64,000 bases of DNA. Source: Cristatella mucedo. Taxonomy: Eukaryota; Bryozoa; Phylactolaemata; Cristatellidae. A program made the position numbers and the translations under genes. Below, in pieces: positions 55,912-64,000 of this stretch (within the stretch, counting starts at the first letter, position 1; each line of letters starts with the position of its first letter). The stretch is from NCBI GenBank assembly GCA_009760855.2, contig WPIO01000136.1:517001-581000 (forward strand). The letters run 5' to 3'. The notes under the pieces were generated by a model. The model saw only the letters and a program-made list of their open reading frames with translations, made no database searches and was not told the DNA's origin.

Positions 55912-58900
55912 CTTTCTCTTTCGCTCTCTCGAAACTATCTACTTTTTGATTGGACTATGTTTGCCCTGTAGGCAAGGTGTCTTCCAGGTGTATCATCCAA
56001 TTTGTCAATGAAGCTTTCCAAATAGTTGGCAAGTCAATGACTTCCCACTAACCTACTACAGCTTCTTGCTGCGGGGAATAAAGGATCGATATATCGTTCG
56101 CCGTTAGCAGTTATGATTAATTGCCGGGTATTGCTTTTCACCATTCGAGCATACGATTGACAACGAGAATGAATTAAGACCACACTCAACGAATAGTAGT
56201 ACTACTAAGCAATACTTGGAGTAATTTACTTAAAGTTACTATTTAATAATAATTAATATATTTATAATAATAATGGTAGTTACCAAATTTTATTATATTA
56301 TATTAAAAAGTATATTAAACTAAATATTAAATATTAAATATTGTACTAAATTATATCATATTGAATACAATTAATTACTATTATGTACTAATTAAAGTAC
56401 TACTTAAAATTAAGTAGTACTACTTAATTTCGCTTTCGAGCTTCGCCGTTGAGCTGCGAAACTCGGTATCGATAGACACCTGCTGCGATACAGGGCCGAA
56501 TAGCACTAATTTCGCGAAAGGTTTGGCGTAACAGAAATGTCATAGAGGAATCCGCACAAGTGGCAACTTTTCGGAATACTCTGCAGGTAATGGACTACTC
56601 AGTCATTCATCTAATAGTGGGGCAGATGAAACAGGTCTCACCTCCGGCTCGAGAAGCTTCTTTTAGTGGTACGTGAGTACCCTTGTACCGCCCTCGAAGT
56701 AAGGAGATGTCTCGAATTATTATCACCGTCGGCATTCGGCAAAACTGTCGGTTCCCTACGTTAAACGTCCCTATGATTCCTCTAGCTGAATGCCAGAAAT
56801 AAACGATTTCAAGAAAGCTCAGTCGATTTAATAGCCTCATGTGTATTGCGGCTCGTGATCCGTATATCCGGCTATCGCATTCGCTTGCAGCGGGCAATAT
56901 AGAATGCAGCATTAGAACCTGTGATCTGATTCGTGAAGTGTCATTATTTTGACCTCCCGACCCTCATCAGCTCGAGCAGCGGCACACCGCGGGCACGTGT
57001 AGAGAGACGTGAAGCTCGACATAGGCCAAGGTTAATGACGAAGTACTCTATAGCCTTCAGACAGCGCTAATAGCAGCAGAGCATAGGAAAAAGCGAACAG
57101 AATTGGGTGTGTGGACGACTGGTATGGCAGGTGACTCAGACATACTCGCCAACAAGCTCAGTCTTCGGTCTGACTCATGCGTTGTTTAGTGGCCAGGTCT
57201 TAAAGTCAGACAGTGATCACGTTCGCATATAATCATAAATCGTGCTGCCAATCGGACTCGGCTTATCGCGGCAATTTCTTAATCAATTTTCAGTTCAAAG
57301 TTATTGGCCAAGCTCACAATTCCTAATTAAGGATTAGCTTTCAAGCTTATAGTTTATAATCACCTGTCATTTTGCCATCAACCTCGCTCTGAGATAGCAC
57401 CAAGGGCCGTATCTAACGGGTGCATAGCACGTTTGGGCCTATCGACGAGCCAACATAGCATTATCCAAACCGAAAGACTAGCGAGCTTACCATTCCAACT
57501 TGTGATAAGCTTATTGTCTACTTGTGGTCTTGGCTTTTTCAGCAGTGTGCCATCCTCTAGTGCATCGACCAGCAGCTGTCGTGAACGACCCAGCACATCA
57601 CGAACCTCTTGCTGAACACAGCCATACGCTAAGGCTGCCTCTTCCGTCGAGTGCTTAGCATGAAGAACGTTTCTGCCGCCCAGCTCGCAATGATCGTCCT
57701 AAGTGAAATCCACGCATCCATAAGAGCCATCAGCGTTCTGCTGGGCTGACGTGCGATTTCAGCGCGACTGATTTGGCCATCTACTACCTGGTACGGATCG
57801 ACGTTTCCTCCGACCTTGGCATTGTAATGATTCGTGTAGACGTCAGCGTGCGTCACGCCCGGTGCACTCCCAATTGGGCGAGACAGCACTTTCTGGAGCT
57901 CGTCAATGGTCCACGTATAAAAGAAGCCTTCTTTCTTCTCCGCTGCGTCCGGTGTAGGCAAGGAGTCGGCGTCCTCGCCACTGTAGAAGCCACCGGACTG
58001 GCAACGCAGAATCAGACGCTGCTTGCTGGCTTTGCCGGGGGTCAGTGAGGGAGACACAAAGCATGCTACATCGACTCCATCAGATAGCCAGCTGCTTGTT
58101 GTTTCGGCTTCTTCTTTTTATTTGTCGTGCAAATGTGCATCGGGCCGAGTAGCTGCACCTATCTTCGACCTAAGATACCGACTTTACCAAGTGTCACACT
58201 CAAACATCTATACCAATACTAAGGCAGAAGAACATATCGCTTATTGGCAAGTGGTCTCGCTTTCCGAATGATTGAACTGCACTCGAGTTGCTTATTTGAA
58301 TTTCACGCACCAGGATGGAAACTGCACTCCAAACTAAATGCCGCCCTTCCAACGGAATAACATCCAAGCTCGCACGCATAAGGCTGGTAGGCGAGTAGGG
58401 CTCGTGAAAGCCGACCGGAAGTGACGGGGCTCTATACTCCTCTCTAGCCCATCTCCGTTAGCCGGGAAAGCTCGCCGAGATAGGCTGGCCAGCTTAGTGA
58501 AGTGTTGCAAATGCTTGCTAAGTCTGGCTTCCGAATCCTCTACGGGTGTTGGCACTATTTTGTAGAGTATGCGAAAGAGGCCTGCCGAAAAGCGAATCCT
58601 TAGTTTGAAGTTTCCGGGTCTGTCTCTTACTCGATTTCGCCGTCCGTGAAACTTCTGGATTTTCTGCTATTAAATTCAGCTGCATTTGTTGCTATAACTT
58701 ACTCGTTATGGGCAAACCTAGTGTTATTCAGAAATTGGAAAGGCTGACTTTCAAAATTGGCTCTGCCAGCATATCTCCAGTTGCATCAGCTCGAAATCTA
58801 GGTGTCATATTCCATAGCGACCTCTCGTTAGACGACCACATCAGCTCCACAGTCAAATCTGCCTACTTTCAGCTTCATAACATTGCTACAACTCGGGCTT

Positions 58901-59626
58901 GTTTAGATAAGGATACCACGTCCAAGTTGGTCCATGCATTCGTGACATCTTGTCTCGACTTCTGCAACTCACTGCTTACTGGCCTACCAGCATGTGCGAT
59001 CAGGCGATTGCAGCTGGTGCAAAACTCTGCAGCTAGGCTTGTCTGTCGTGAGCGTCGCAGTTGCCACATTAGTCCACTTCTCGCCGACCTGCACTGGTTA
59101 CCAGTCAAGCAACGGATTGACTTCAAGGTTTTGTCGCTCACTTTTAGGTCTCTTCATTCTATGGCTCCAGCCTATCTTTCAGATATACTACCCCATCAGG
59201 CAAAGCATCGTACCACTCGCTTTTCGGAATCCAACAGTCTAGAAATACCTCGTACAAACCTTAAATCCTTTGGAGACCGTGCATTTAGCTCGTATGCTCC
59301 CACAGCCTGGAACTCCCTCCCGACCTGCATCAGAACATCCCCTGACCTGACCACATTTAAAAGAAACTTAAAAACATACCTATTTAGGACAGCATTTAGT
59401 GGGTCCTTGTGATTCGTCCTCGATGTGCTTATGCGTGCTGACACTGTTCGTGCTGCCACTAACCACATTTGCATGCTGACCCAGTGCATGTAACCCCTAA
59501 CCATGTTATTCATTTTGTTTGTTTTTCAAGCATGATTTTACTTACTATTCTATTGCGTATCACTTTGCAGCAAATGTAAAGCGCCTAGAAAGAGATTAAG
59601 TTCTCTGAGGGCGCTTTATCAAGTGC

Positions 59627-59663
<37 letters not shown>

Positions 59664-60720
59664 CTGATTTAACAGCTCTTAAACAAGTGCCATCACCGCT
59701 TTCGGTTAGCAATGAGGGATTGTCCACTGCAGCACTGCCGGATTCGAACCCATAACTTTGGTCGTGGATAGTGAGCACCTAAACTCCTGGGCTATCACCA
59801 CCCTAAGCGGGCACAGCCAATTGATGATTAGGCGTAATGAGCTCCGCAAGCATCATACCATTTCGCTTTGCCGAAGCTCCTTATTGCTGTAGTGCAGCAA
59901 TGCAAAGGTAAAATAATTTCACGAACCGAAAGCGCTGCTCGGTATGTGCCAACTTTTTTGCCAAAAATTGATTGGAAACACTGCGATCACTTCACAAAGA
60001 AATAGCTGAAAGTTTAACATCCAATGCATATCTATCACATATTAAAGCTGGATTTATAAATCTCTGGTGCTAAACTAATCCGTTTTCAAATTAGTTGGGC
60101 TTGGTTGCAAGGACGCCCGTCTGGTTTTAGCTTGTTTAGTAATCATAACGTGGAAATGTTTCGTCCGAACCAAGTTACGGAAACTCCTGCTGATGCCGAC
60201 ATAGTGTAAAAGTGGGGCCCCTCCTTAAAAAAGTTCTAGTTGCGAGTATTCGAATAACTGGACCAATCATGCACTCTGATTGTACTAGTAACTTTTTCTG
60301 GATTCACTATTACTTAGTAGTGCTCAAAATCACCAAGTATTCGGAACCAGATGCGGAAAATTGCAACCGATCGTGGCCCGACTCTGATAAGATTGTTCAT
60401 GATATCTCATGACTAAAAGGCCCCACACAGTCTTCCACTGTATTGACTTAGTTATTACACGTACATATTTGGAACCTATTCTATGTTAAGTTTGTTAGCA
60501 AATCCTATAGTTATTTCACTAGCAAAATTTCAATGACTCAACCTGTCGCTGGTAGCTGTAAAGTATAAGCCACTTCGATCCATTGATCTAATAGAATGTC
60601 AGCAGCTTGCTTAAGCAAGGCCCTATTCCAGCCACTGCTTCTTACCTTGTGTCCTAAACGGTAAGAGACATAGTCGAGTATGTCATTGCAGACGTCAGCA
60701 AAGAAATTGTCGTTGCTTAT
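39619..60720 (-). CDS. SPATA20: SPATA20 (DUF255/YyaL family), C-terminal 449 residues, 5' end outside window
   Basis: Seven minus-strand exons: 60720-60646, 57997-57788, 57698-57491, 51803-51638, 46641-46433, 46294-46095, 39900-39619. They total 1350 nt, all phases agree, and the frame ends at TAG. All introns are GT-AG. Conserved blocks in order: ILDYVSYRLGHK; GGFYSGEDADSLPTP; ELGGRNVL; KPRPQVDNKLITSWNG; LMLSAYARC; IKDHLYDEPSNILTRSCY; GFAEDYAFVIRGLLDLYE; LFWDAEHGAYF; DGAEPSASSIAAGNLLRL; EVPMALPELV; and a C-terminal FVVHGDKNARETKAL domain. SPATA20 (about 790 residues in human) pairs an N-terminal thioredoxin-like domain with an alpha/alpha-barrel like those of six-hairpin glycosidases. Its biochemical role is poorly known. 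The thioredoxin part and the HFEKMLYD region were not found up to 64000. Introns of 0.09-10 kb hold LINE, SINE and RLE-LINE copies. Confidence 0.95.
39901..41999. other. SPATA20 last intron, 3' portion
   Basis: No repeat family recognised apart from the 20-bp tandem repeat at 41185. An unassigned + frame at 40756-41046 includes a hydrophobic run but has no family resemblance. Confidence 0.35.
41185..41240. repeat. 20-bp tandem repeat
   Basis: Three units of TACACAAGGATTATCCGCRG. Confidence 0.93.
42000..42890 (-). mobile_element. LINE-A 3' half, SPATA20 intron
   Basis: Tail and stem-loop at 42001-42075, 3' UTR to about 42240, then ORF codons back to [20 protein letters not shown] near 42890, where the copy is truncated. 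It has frameshifts. Same strand as SPATA20. Confidence 0.92.
43125..43860 (-). mobile_element. LINE-A-related 3' fragment, diverged
   Basis: Tail near 43130-43180, 3' UTR, then antisense codons for [19 protein letters not shown]-like and [20 protein letters not shown] sequence up to about 43850. Confidence 0.75.
44000..44495 (+). mobile_element. LINE-A-related 3' fragment, diverged
   Basis: Decayed [10 protein letters not shown] to TEFKKKL segment (DLHCLLIKQCIVKFKV-like), 3' UTR and tail at 44428-44490. It is opposite in strand to the neighbouring 43.1-kb fragment. Confidence 0.7.
44600..45365 (+). mobile_element. LINE-A 3' fragment, SPATA20 intron
   Basis: Starts at [20 protein letters not shown]-equivalent sequence and continues through the ORF end (with stops), 3' UTR, stem-loop at 45282-45335 and ATT-rich tail. 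It is the inverted partner of the copy at 42000-42890. Confidence 0.9.
45885..45965 (+). mobile_element. Degraded LINE-A-type tail
   Basis: AATTTCCTAGAAATTGATTC, GGTTCAATTAGGGCACTATA and ATTACTATTATCATC retain the stem-loop layout only loosely. Confidence 0.45.
47196..47470 (+). mobile_element. SINE-B copy 2, with extra internal sequence
   Basis: GGAGGTAAGGTGTTCGCTCT head, GTGGGTTAAAGTCCTGCAG B-box-like part, GCCCACTGCAAGTGATTAT, and the SINE-B end AATGAGGTTGTAAAATCAGC near 47455. About 120 bases between body and end are absent from the other copies. Confidence 0.6.
47880..51030 (+). mobile_element. LINE-B, near full-length but heavily degraded
   Basis: Lies in the SPATA20 intron 46642-51637, antisense to that gene. 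About 47940-48430 decodes an apurinic-type endonuclease domain: NVSSLKTKALVIRLQ, LTETWMTP, FGGGIAIFAHESF, then GDCNIYSES for the usual GDFNIH. The RT follows with LNLSAAYNTIDHNILLE near 49800, then YADN (50092-50103, catalytic YADD damaged). The C-terminal domain (LWWLLVDERIWSTVLTLTQK) comes near 50600 and the 3' UTR ends about 51030. Stops and frameshifts are frequent. A SINE-A interrupts it at 49029-49165. Confidence 0.85.
49029..49165 (-). mobile_element. SINE-A copy 2, inserted in LINE-B
   Basis: Read on minus: GCCGAGCTGGTTTGGTATAG, GTCGTGGGCTCGAGCCCCGA and the tail TGTGAAGCGCCTGAATAGAG. It is close to identical with copy 1 at 3241 and must post-date the LINE-B it splits. Confidence 0.9.
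51031..52309. other. SPATA20 introns flanking exon 51803-51638
   Basis: Apart from that exon, AT-rich sequence without a recognisable element. A short duplication (TTTAGATAGTAATTG/TAGATAGTAATTG) occurs near 51335-51380. Confidence 0.4.
52310..52370 (-). mobile_element. LINE-A-type tail, degraded
   Basis: CATAGAGCGCCCAAAGTAAA and TTCGGTCTCTTTCTGAGC resemble the antisense stem-loop. Confidence 0.5.
52415..52735 (-). mobile_element. LINE-A-related 3' fragment
   Basis: Tail at 52420-52475 (AGCACCCTCAGAGAACTAAA on +), 3' UTR, then antisense of the TFKKK and APKTWN codons ending near 52720. Confidence 0.75.
52740..53425 (-). mobile_element. LINE-A-related fragment, second tandem copy
   Basis: Antisense ORF pieces [35 protein letters not shown]-like and HLDFGNAQLAVFHACALNQL, up to the ARNLGV equivalent near 53420. 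Same orientation as the preceding fragment, so two insertions lie head to tail. Confidence 0.75.
54146..54202. repeat. (TA)n microsatellite
   Basis: About 28 TA units directly abutting the RLE LINE fragment. Confidence 0.97.
54203..54990 (+). mobile_element. R2/R4/NeSL-type LINE C-terminus with restriction-like endonuclease
   Basis: GC-rich island in AT-rich intron sequence. Frame 1 (to 54479) reads FLTTCLGLTLHPAHLDVLP and the zinc knuckle CRLCRTEAETACHVLTH. Frame 2 (54380-54808) reads TARHNLVLGHL, then LKLDLVIYNGTDLVIVYVMV and AARNKTDKYAAI. These correspond to the RLE core PD...D...K..KY of early-branching LINEs, with PD changed to LD and the second Asp changed to Tyr. A third frame after 54808 reads HYISDAITGSEAVWTLF, the usual end. 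At least two frameshifts and the lost Asp make it inactive. TA repeats lie on both sides. It sits in the SPATA20 intron 51804-57490, antisense to the gene. Confidence 0.85.
54960..55100. repeat. AT-rich/TA-repeat flank
   Basis: AATATATATATATATATATA and several further TATA runs following the RLE LINE fragment. Confidence 0.85.
55798..55930. repeat. (CT)n microsatellite, SPATA20 intron
   Basis: CT dinucleotides with occasional CG. On the SPATA20 sense strand this is a purine tract. Confidence 0.97.
56221..56430. repeat. AT-rich block with hairpins
   Basis: Dense TAATA/TAAATATTAAATATT sequence. At 56397-56420 GTACTACTTAA is followed, after two bases, by TTAAGTAGTAC, an 11-bp perfect inverted repeat. 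Confidence 0.8.
58696..59632 (+). mobile_element. LINE-A 3' half, young copy in SPATA20 intron
   Basis: Open ORF from 58708 to 59412 ([15 protein letters not shown]-equivalent start to FRTAFSGSL), with no frameshift or stop, followed by the 3' UTR and stem-loop at 59573-59630. It is 5'-truncated within the ORF after the RT. Very close to the copy at 25311-26248 (see findings). The tail here is (AT)n instead of (ATT)n. Antisense to SPATA20. Confidence 0.95.
59630..59661. repeat. (AT)n at the LINE-A 3' end
   Basis: TATTATAT followed by about 12 AT units. Confidence 0.95.
59665..59806 (-). mobile_element. SINE-B copy 3
   Basis: Read on minus: GGTGGTGATAGCCCAGGAGT, then TATGGGTTCGAATCCGGCAG (B-box), GCAGTGGACAATCCC and the end GAGCTGTTAAATCAGCT. 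It sits directly against the LINE-A (AT)n tail. Confidence 0.75.
60204..60440. mobile_element. Possible Tc1/mariner-type MITE, 237 bp
   Basis: TA (60202-60203) precedes GTGTAAAAGTGGGGCCC, and GGCCCCACACAGTCTTCCAC plus TG precedes TA (60441-60442). Read inward, the two ends share AGTG.AA.A and GTGGGGCC with a 3-base gap. There is no coding potential. TA duplication and CAGTG-like ends suit a mariner-type MITE. Confidence 0.45.
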
Positions 60721-61374
60721 CTAAAGTATGAATTGTGGCATACATTACTTTTACATCAGTGTATATGTCTGATTCAAGTATTTGATATTTGGGCAACAAA
60801 GCAACTTAGAGTAGCATCGTCTATGTAAATGAAAATCCCACATGATTTCTAGCTATCAGCCGTTCCATAATGGTATATCAGTAAACTTTCAAAGTTTGAT
60901 CTCTTTTATTCATATTGGCGTAGCTTAAAACGCATATGTATATTCTTCAAAAGATTTTGAGCGACACTTCGAGGAAAAACTATTATTCCATAAAATTGAG
61001 CCAATAAGCTTCATAGGAAAACTCTGTCCAGCTGCACAGAAATGATAAGCTAATTCCAGTTCCTGGAGTATATGTAATAACTTTAGCCACTTCATAAGGA
61101 GTAAATTTGAGAGCTAGTGCGTATACTAAACATAATACACGTTACAAAATGAAATTTCCACGTGCTCACTGTGATTTAGGTAAAGCTAAAGGTAGTTTAG
61201 GACGGCCTTCTCGTGTACATTGCATTTTTTAGTCTAAGCCAAAGTAGCGGTTATGCTTAGGGAGCTATGTCGTTAAGCAGTAGGGCTAATTCGATAGATT
61301 AGCAGAGCGAACCCTGTAGAAGCGACCAAGTGAGCACACTAAACTTTCGCTGAAGCTGCCACTGACCGTGGCTG

Positions 61375-61555
61375 CATGCTGACCCTGTGCATGTCACCCC
61401 TAACCATATCATTCTTTCTGCTTATTGAGCATGCTACCACTAACCATTCGATCGTGCTTCCTTTGCAGCAATTGTGAAGCGCCTAAAAAGAGATTAGGTT
61501 CTCTGACATCACTTTATCACATGTGTTCTTATTATTATTACTATTATTACTATTG
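61375..61555 (+). mobile_element. LINE-A 3' UTR and tail fragment
   Basis: GCATGCTGACCCTGTGCATG, CACCCCTAACCATATCATTC, the stem-loop (GTGAAGCGCCTAAAAAGAGA) and ATTATTATT match the 3' end of other LINE-A copies. No coding part remains. Confidence 0.85.
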
Positions 61556-64000
61556 GAAATTCGAGGTGATTCTGTGCAGGCTAAAGCGGGCAGCTGACAC
61601 ACACACCATACTTGCTTAGACAAGCTTTGAAAAACTTCTGTGATGGCTAACCTTCTTCAGGTCCTACTCTAATAGCACATCTAGTTGCCGTATCCGCAAA
61701 GCCAAAATACTTGAAATCCTCGATTAAGAGGGAATATAGAGGAGCTAAACTATGTAGATAGCCCTGTAATAACGCTTATCTTTGTCGATAAAAATATGGA
61801 TTGATTTGTGAACTCCTATTTCTAATTCCATCATACTTTACTTATATTTAATTTATCATTTTCGAAAGCTGCCGCTAGATTCCGCTGCCGCTCTACGCTC
61901 TCTGAAATGCTAGCAGCAGCCATCTTGGTAAACGGCCGTTCGGCCGCCACTTGAGTGAATATTCTGTCTCAATGCTTGGATTCAACGGATTGAGATATAA
62001 ATATTTTGCGTGATAAGCAATGCCATCTGTAAACCACCTACTGATTTCGCCAGGAATGTCCATGTTTGCTCAATCTGAGAATTTTACCATATATTTTACT
62101 ATGCTTCTTTTCATAACTGACCCACTCTCGGCTACAAAGCAATATTTCACGATGTCGTCAGAATCAAGTCAGATAAGGTCAGCTGAGGTCAGTTAATGCG
62201 ATATAAGCTTCGTTCGCAATTTGAATATTTGAGAATTATTAGAAGGAATGGCTAAAAGCTTTGAGAATTATGAGCGGTTCCATGAAATTGGGGCAAAACT
62301 AAAACCTTCGCAGCCCAATTCGAAGCTTCACGCCATACGATGGCAGTTCTTTTAACTTTAAAGTTAGTCCTTTGTGAAATACTTTTATTTCTCTCAGAGC
62401 TACTAGCTTGGATTTGAGCCCGGTTCTCTGTGCTGCGTGAGGTGCTCGCAGAGGAGCAAGTGCTTGCAGTTGACCAAGGTGCTCGCAGCCGAGAGTTGCT
62501 GTCGAAGCTGAGCTAGGAGCATTTTTATATCGTTCGAATTGACACAATCACGCCAATTGATTCAAACGCATGATGATAGATTGAAAAGTAGAATTTAACC
62601 TAATTCACCGGTTTAGTTAAGCTCTAGTGGCTGAAAATCGTTAAGATCTATCGAGGTATTGAAATAGTGCAAGCCTCCACATGTGAATAAATCTGCAAAC
62701 TAACTGACGCTTGAAAGTCGTCGGAGACTGAAAATTGATTCGCCGATGTGCATCGCAGCACGATCTGATTCGTCGTGAGCATATCCAGGCAGTGATCGTG
62801 AGTGGTGGCTGAGCCGGGCGTGGGACTAGAGAAAAGGGCCCCTTTGAATTTCTAATGACGAAAGTCTACGTGGAAATTGAAATAACCTGTTACTACAGCG
62901 TAGTGAGCATTTTAACAAGAATCGGGAGCAGACTTTCTGAATGAAGAAAAATTGACCCCGGAAGTTGGAACTTCGACGACGAGGACGGCAAAAGACCCTT
63001 AGACAGGTACGCGGCTACAAGTTCAAGAAATAGTTCAACATCTAGCCTAAAAGGAGCGAAATCTTAACGAAGTTCTGATCCTAAAACGTTTTTTGGGCAG
63101 TGGCTAGCTATGCTAACAGGTGGATTGAGCCTTCGGCCACAACCTCTGCCAATTAGGTGATGTCTACATTGTAGCCTACTAGGTACGATTACATTGAACA
63201 CTGCCACGTCATACCATAAAATGCAGTAGAAAGATAAGGTAATTGCCATGTACGACCAGGTGTCCGTATTAGTTGCTATAGCTATTAACACCAGGCATTT
63301 CACATATCTCTGCCTACCAAATGCATCACACTTTATAAGTTGGTAGTGGTTATTTTGCCCCTGAGAGTGAGTTAAGACAACATATGATCGGCCAAATCGG
63401 TCTCGCATCTCTCGTGGACCTGCAGGATTGCAAACGGTTGACATGTCATCAAAGCACCTGATGGATTTTGCACCGAGGAATATATTATGCAAAGTCGGCG
63501 TACATTATAAATGATACTCCGTGGTCAATAGTTCTGTATAAAATACTGACCGACGTGAATCAGCGGTTGGGCAAGCGACAACGGAAGGTGGTCAATCCAA
63601 TTAATCCAACAAGTGTGCTGCAAATCTCACTTTCAATGCCGCTTTCAACGAATACAGTCCTCAAGAAAACTCAAGACGTTTGAAAATAAGTAAAGATGAC
63701 TTTCAAGTCATAAAAAAGATTAAAATTTGAATAAATTAAGACCTGGGAGATGCCGGGTAATACAATTTTGTATCTATTATTTTAGCTTTAATACTTGAGA
63801 AAAGCATCTCAAAAATCATGCCCAAAGAAGTGCAATCAGCCCTAAACGGCAGTGTCAGCACAGGGTACGCTACTCGTGGAGAAACTGAACTGAGAGACAG
63901 CACAGAGCGAATCCGCAGCCAGTAAAGTGTTCTGCTCAGCAGCTGCACATCTAGTGGTACTCCGTTTACTTTTTGTATCTGAATGGAAAAGGAAAGCCGA
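61556..64000. other. AT-rich sequence upstream of the visible SPATA20 exons
   Basis: Presumably SPATA20 intron. Apart from a small GC-rich patch with a possible start codon at 61923 (minus strand), no exon, repeat family or RNA gene was recognised. The minus-strand frame at 63064-63492 is open, but I cannot assign it. Confidence 0.35.

Noticed and set aside
56607-56912. Minus-strand frame with LLRGRYKGTHVPLKEASRAG considered as a SPATA20 exon
   Set aside because: Its splice phase does not fit the next exon, and the true exon for this part of the protein (LMLSAYARC to RSCYGDGYAVTQ) lies at 51803-51638 with matching phases.
60541-60645. Continuation of the SPATA20 frame past 60646
   Set aside because: The frame stays open by chance, but AAG|GTAAGA is a strong donor and the next conserved residues (SGGFYS) begin at 57997.

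Overview
The window is nuclear DNA from an invertebrate animal. Genes are split by short to very long spliceosomal introns, and non-LTR retrotransposon debris, tRNA-derived SINEs, a Tc1-like remnant, a solo LTR and long microsatellites fill most of the rest. An AMT-type ammonium transporter argues against a vertebrate, because vertebrates keep only the Rh branch of this family. The species cannot be named from the sequence alone.

Three protein genes could be assembled exon by exon with agreeing splice phases. (1) A complete 11-exon ammonium transporter gene, + strand, 5691-12730, encodes 633 residues in a very GC-rich block. (2) A complete 4-exon gene for complex I subunit NDUFA7, + strand, 19555-31189, encodes 129 residues; its last intron is 8.1 kb. 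(3) The C-terminal 449 residues of a SPATA20 (DUF255/YyaL) gene lie on the - strand as seven exons from 60720 to 39619; its thioredoxin-like N-terminus lies upstream, outside the window. NDUFA7 and SPATA20 converge. The 8 kb between their poly(A) signals holds LINE fragments and a solo LTR.

Layout: 1-5690 is upstream sequence with a SINE, a (CCG)n tract and a (CT)n tract. 5691-13033 is the ammonium transporter with pyrimidine-rich intron repeats and several perfect palindromes. 13.0-18.8 kb is intergenic with old LINE/SINE pieces. 18.8-31.3 kb is a CpG-rich promoter region and NDUFA7, whose introns carry LINE, Tc1-like and (TG)n sequence. 31.3-39.3 kb is intergenic. 39.3-60.7 kb is SPATA20, whose introns hold LINE copies on both strands, a degraded near-full-length LINE, SINEs and a restriction-like-endonuclease LINE fragment inside TA repeats. 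60.7-64 kb is AT-rich with a MITE-like element and a LINE tail.

The mobile elements form a network. LINE-A (EN/RT class, 3' (ATT)n tail) is represented by more than 20 tails that share a terminal stem-loop. The SINE-A family carries the same tail and so probably depends on LINE-A for mobilisation. LINE-B is a second, more degraded family. No host-defence or multi-gene system unlike known ones was found. The best leads are a GC-AG intron made almost entirely of microsatellite, a cluster of perfect 21-bp hairpins, and a SINE/LINE tail partnership. Others are mosaic identity between two LINE copies and a TA-repeat-embedded RLE LINE.
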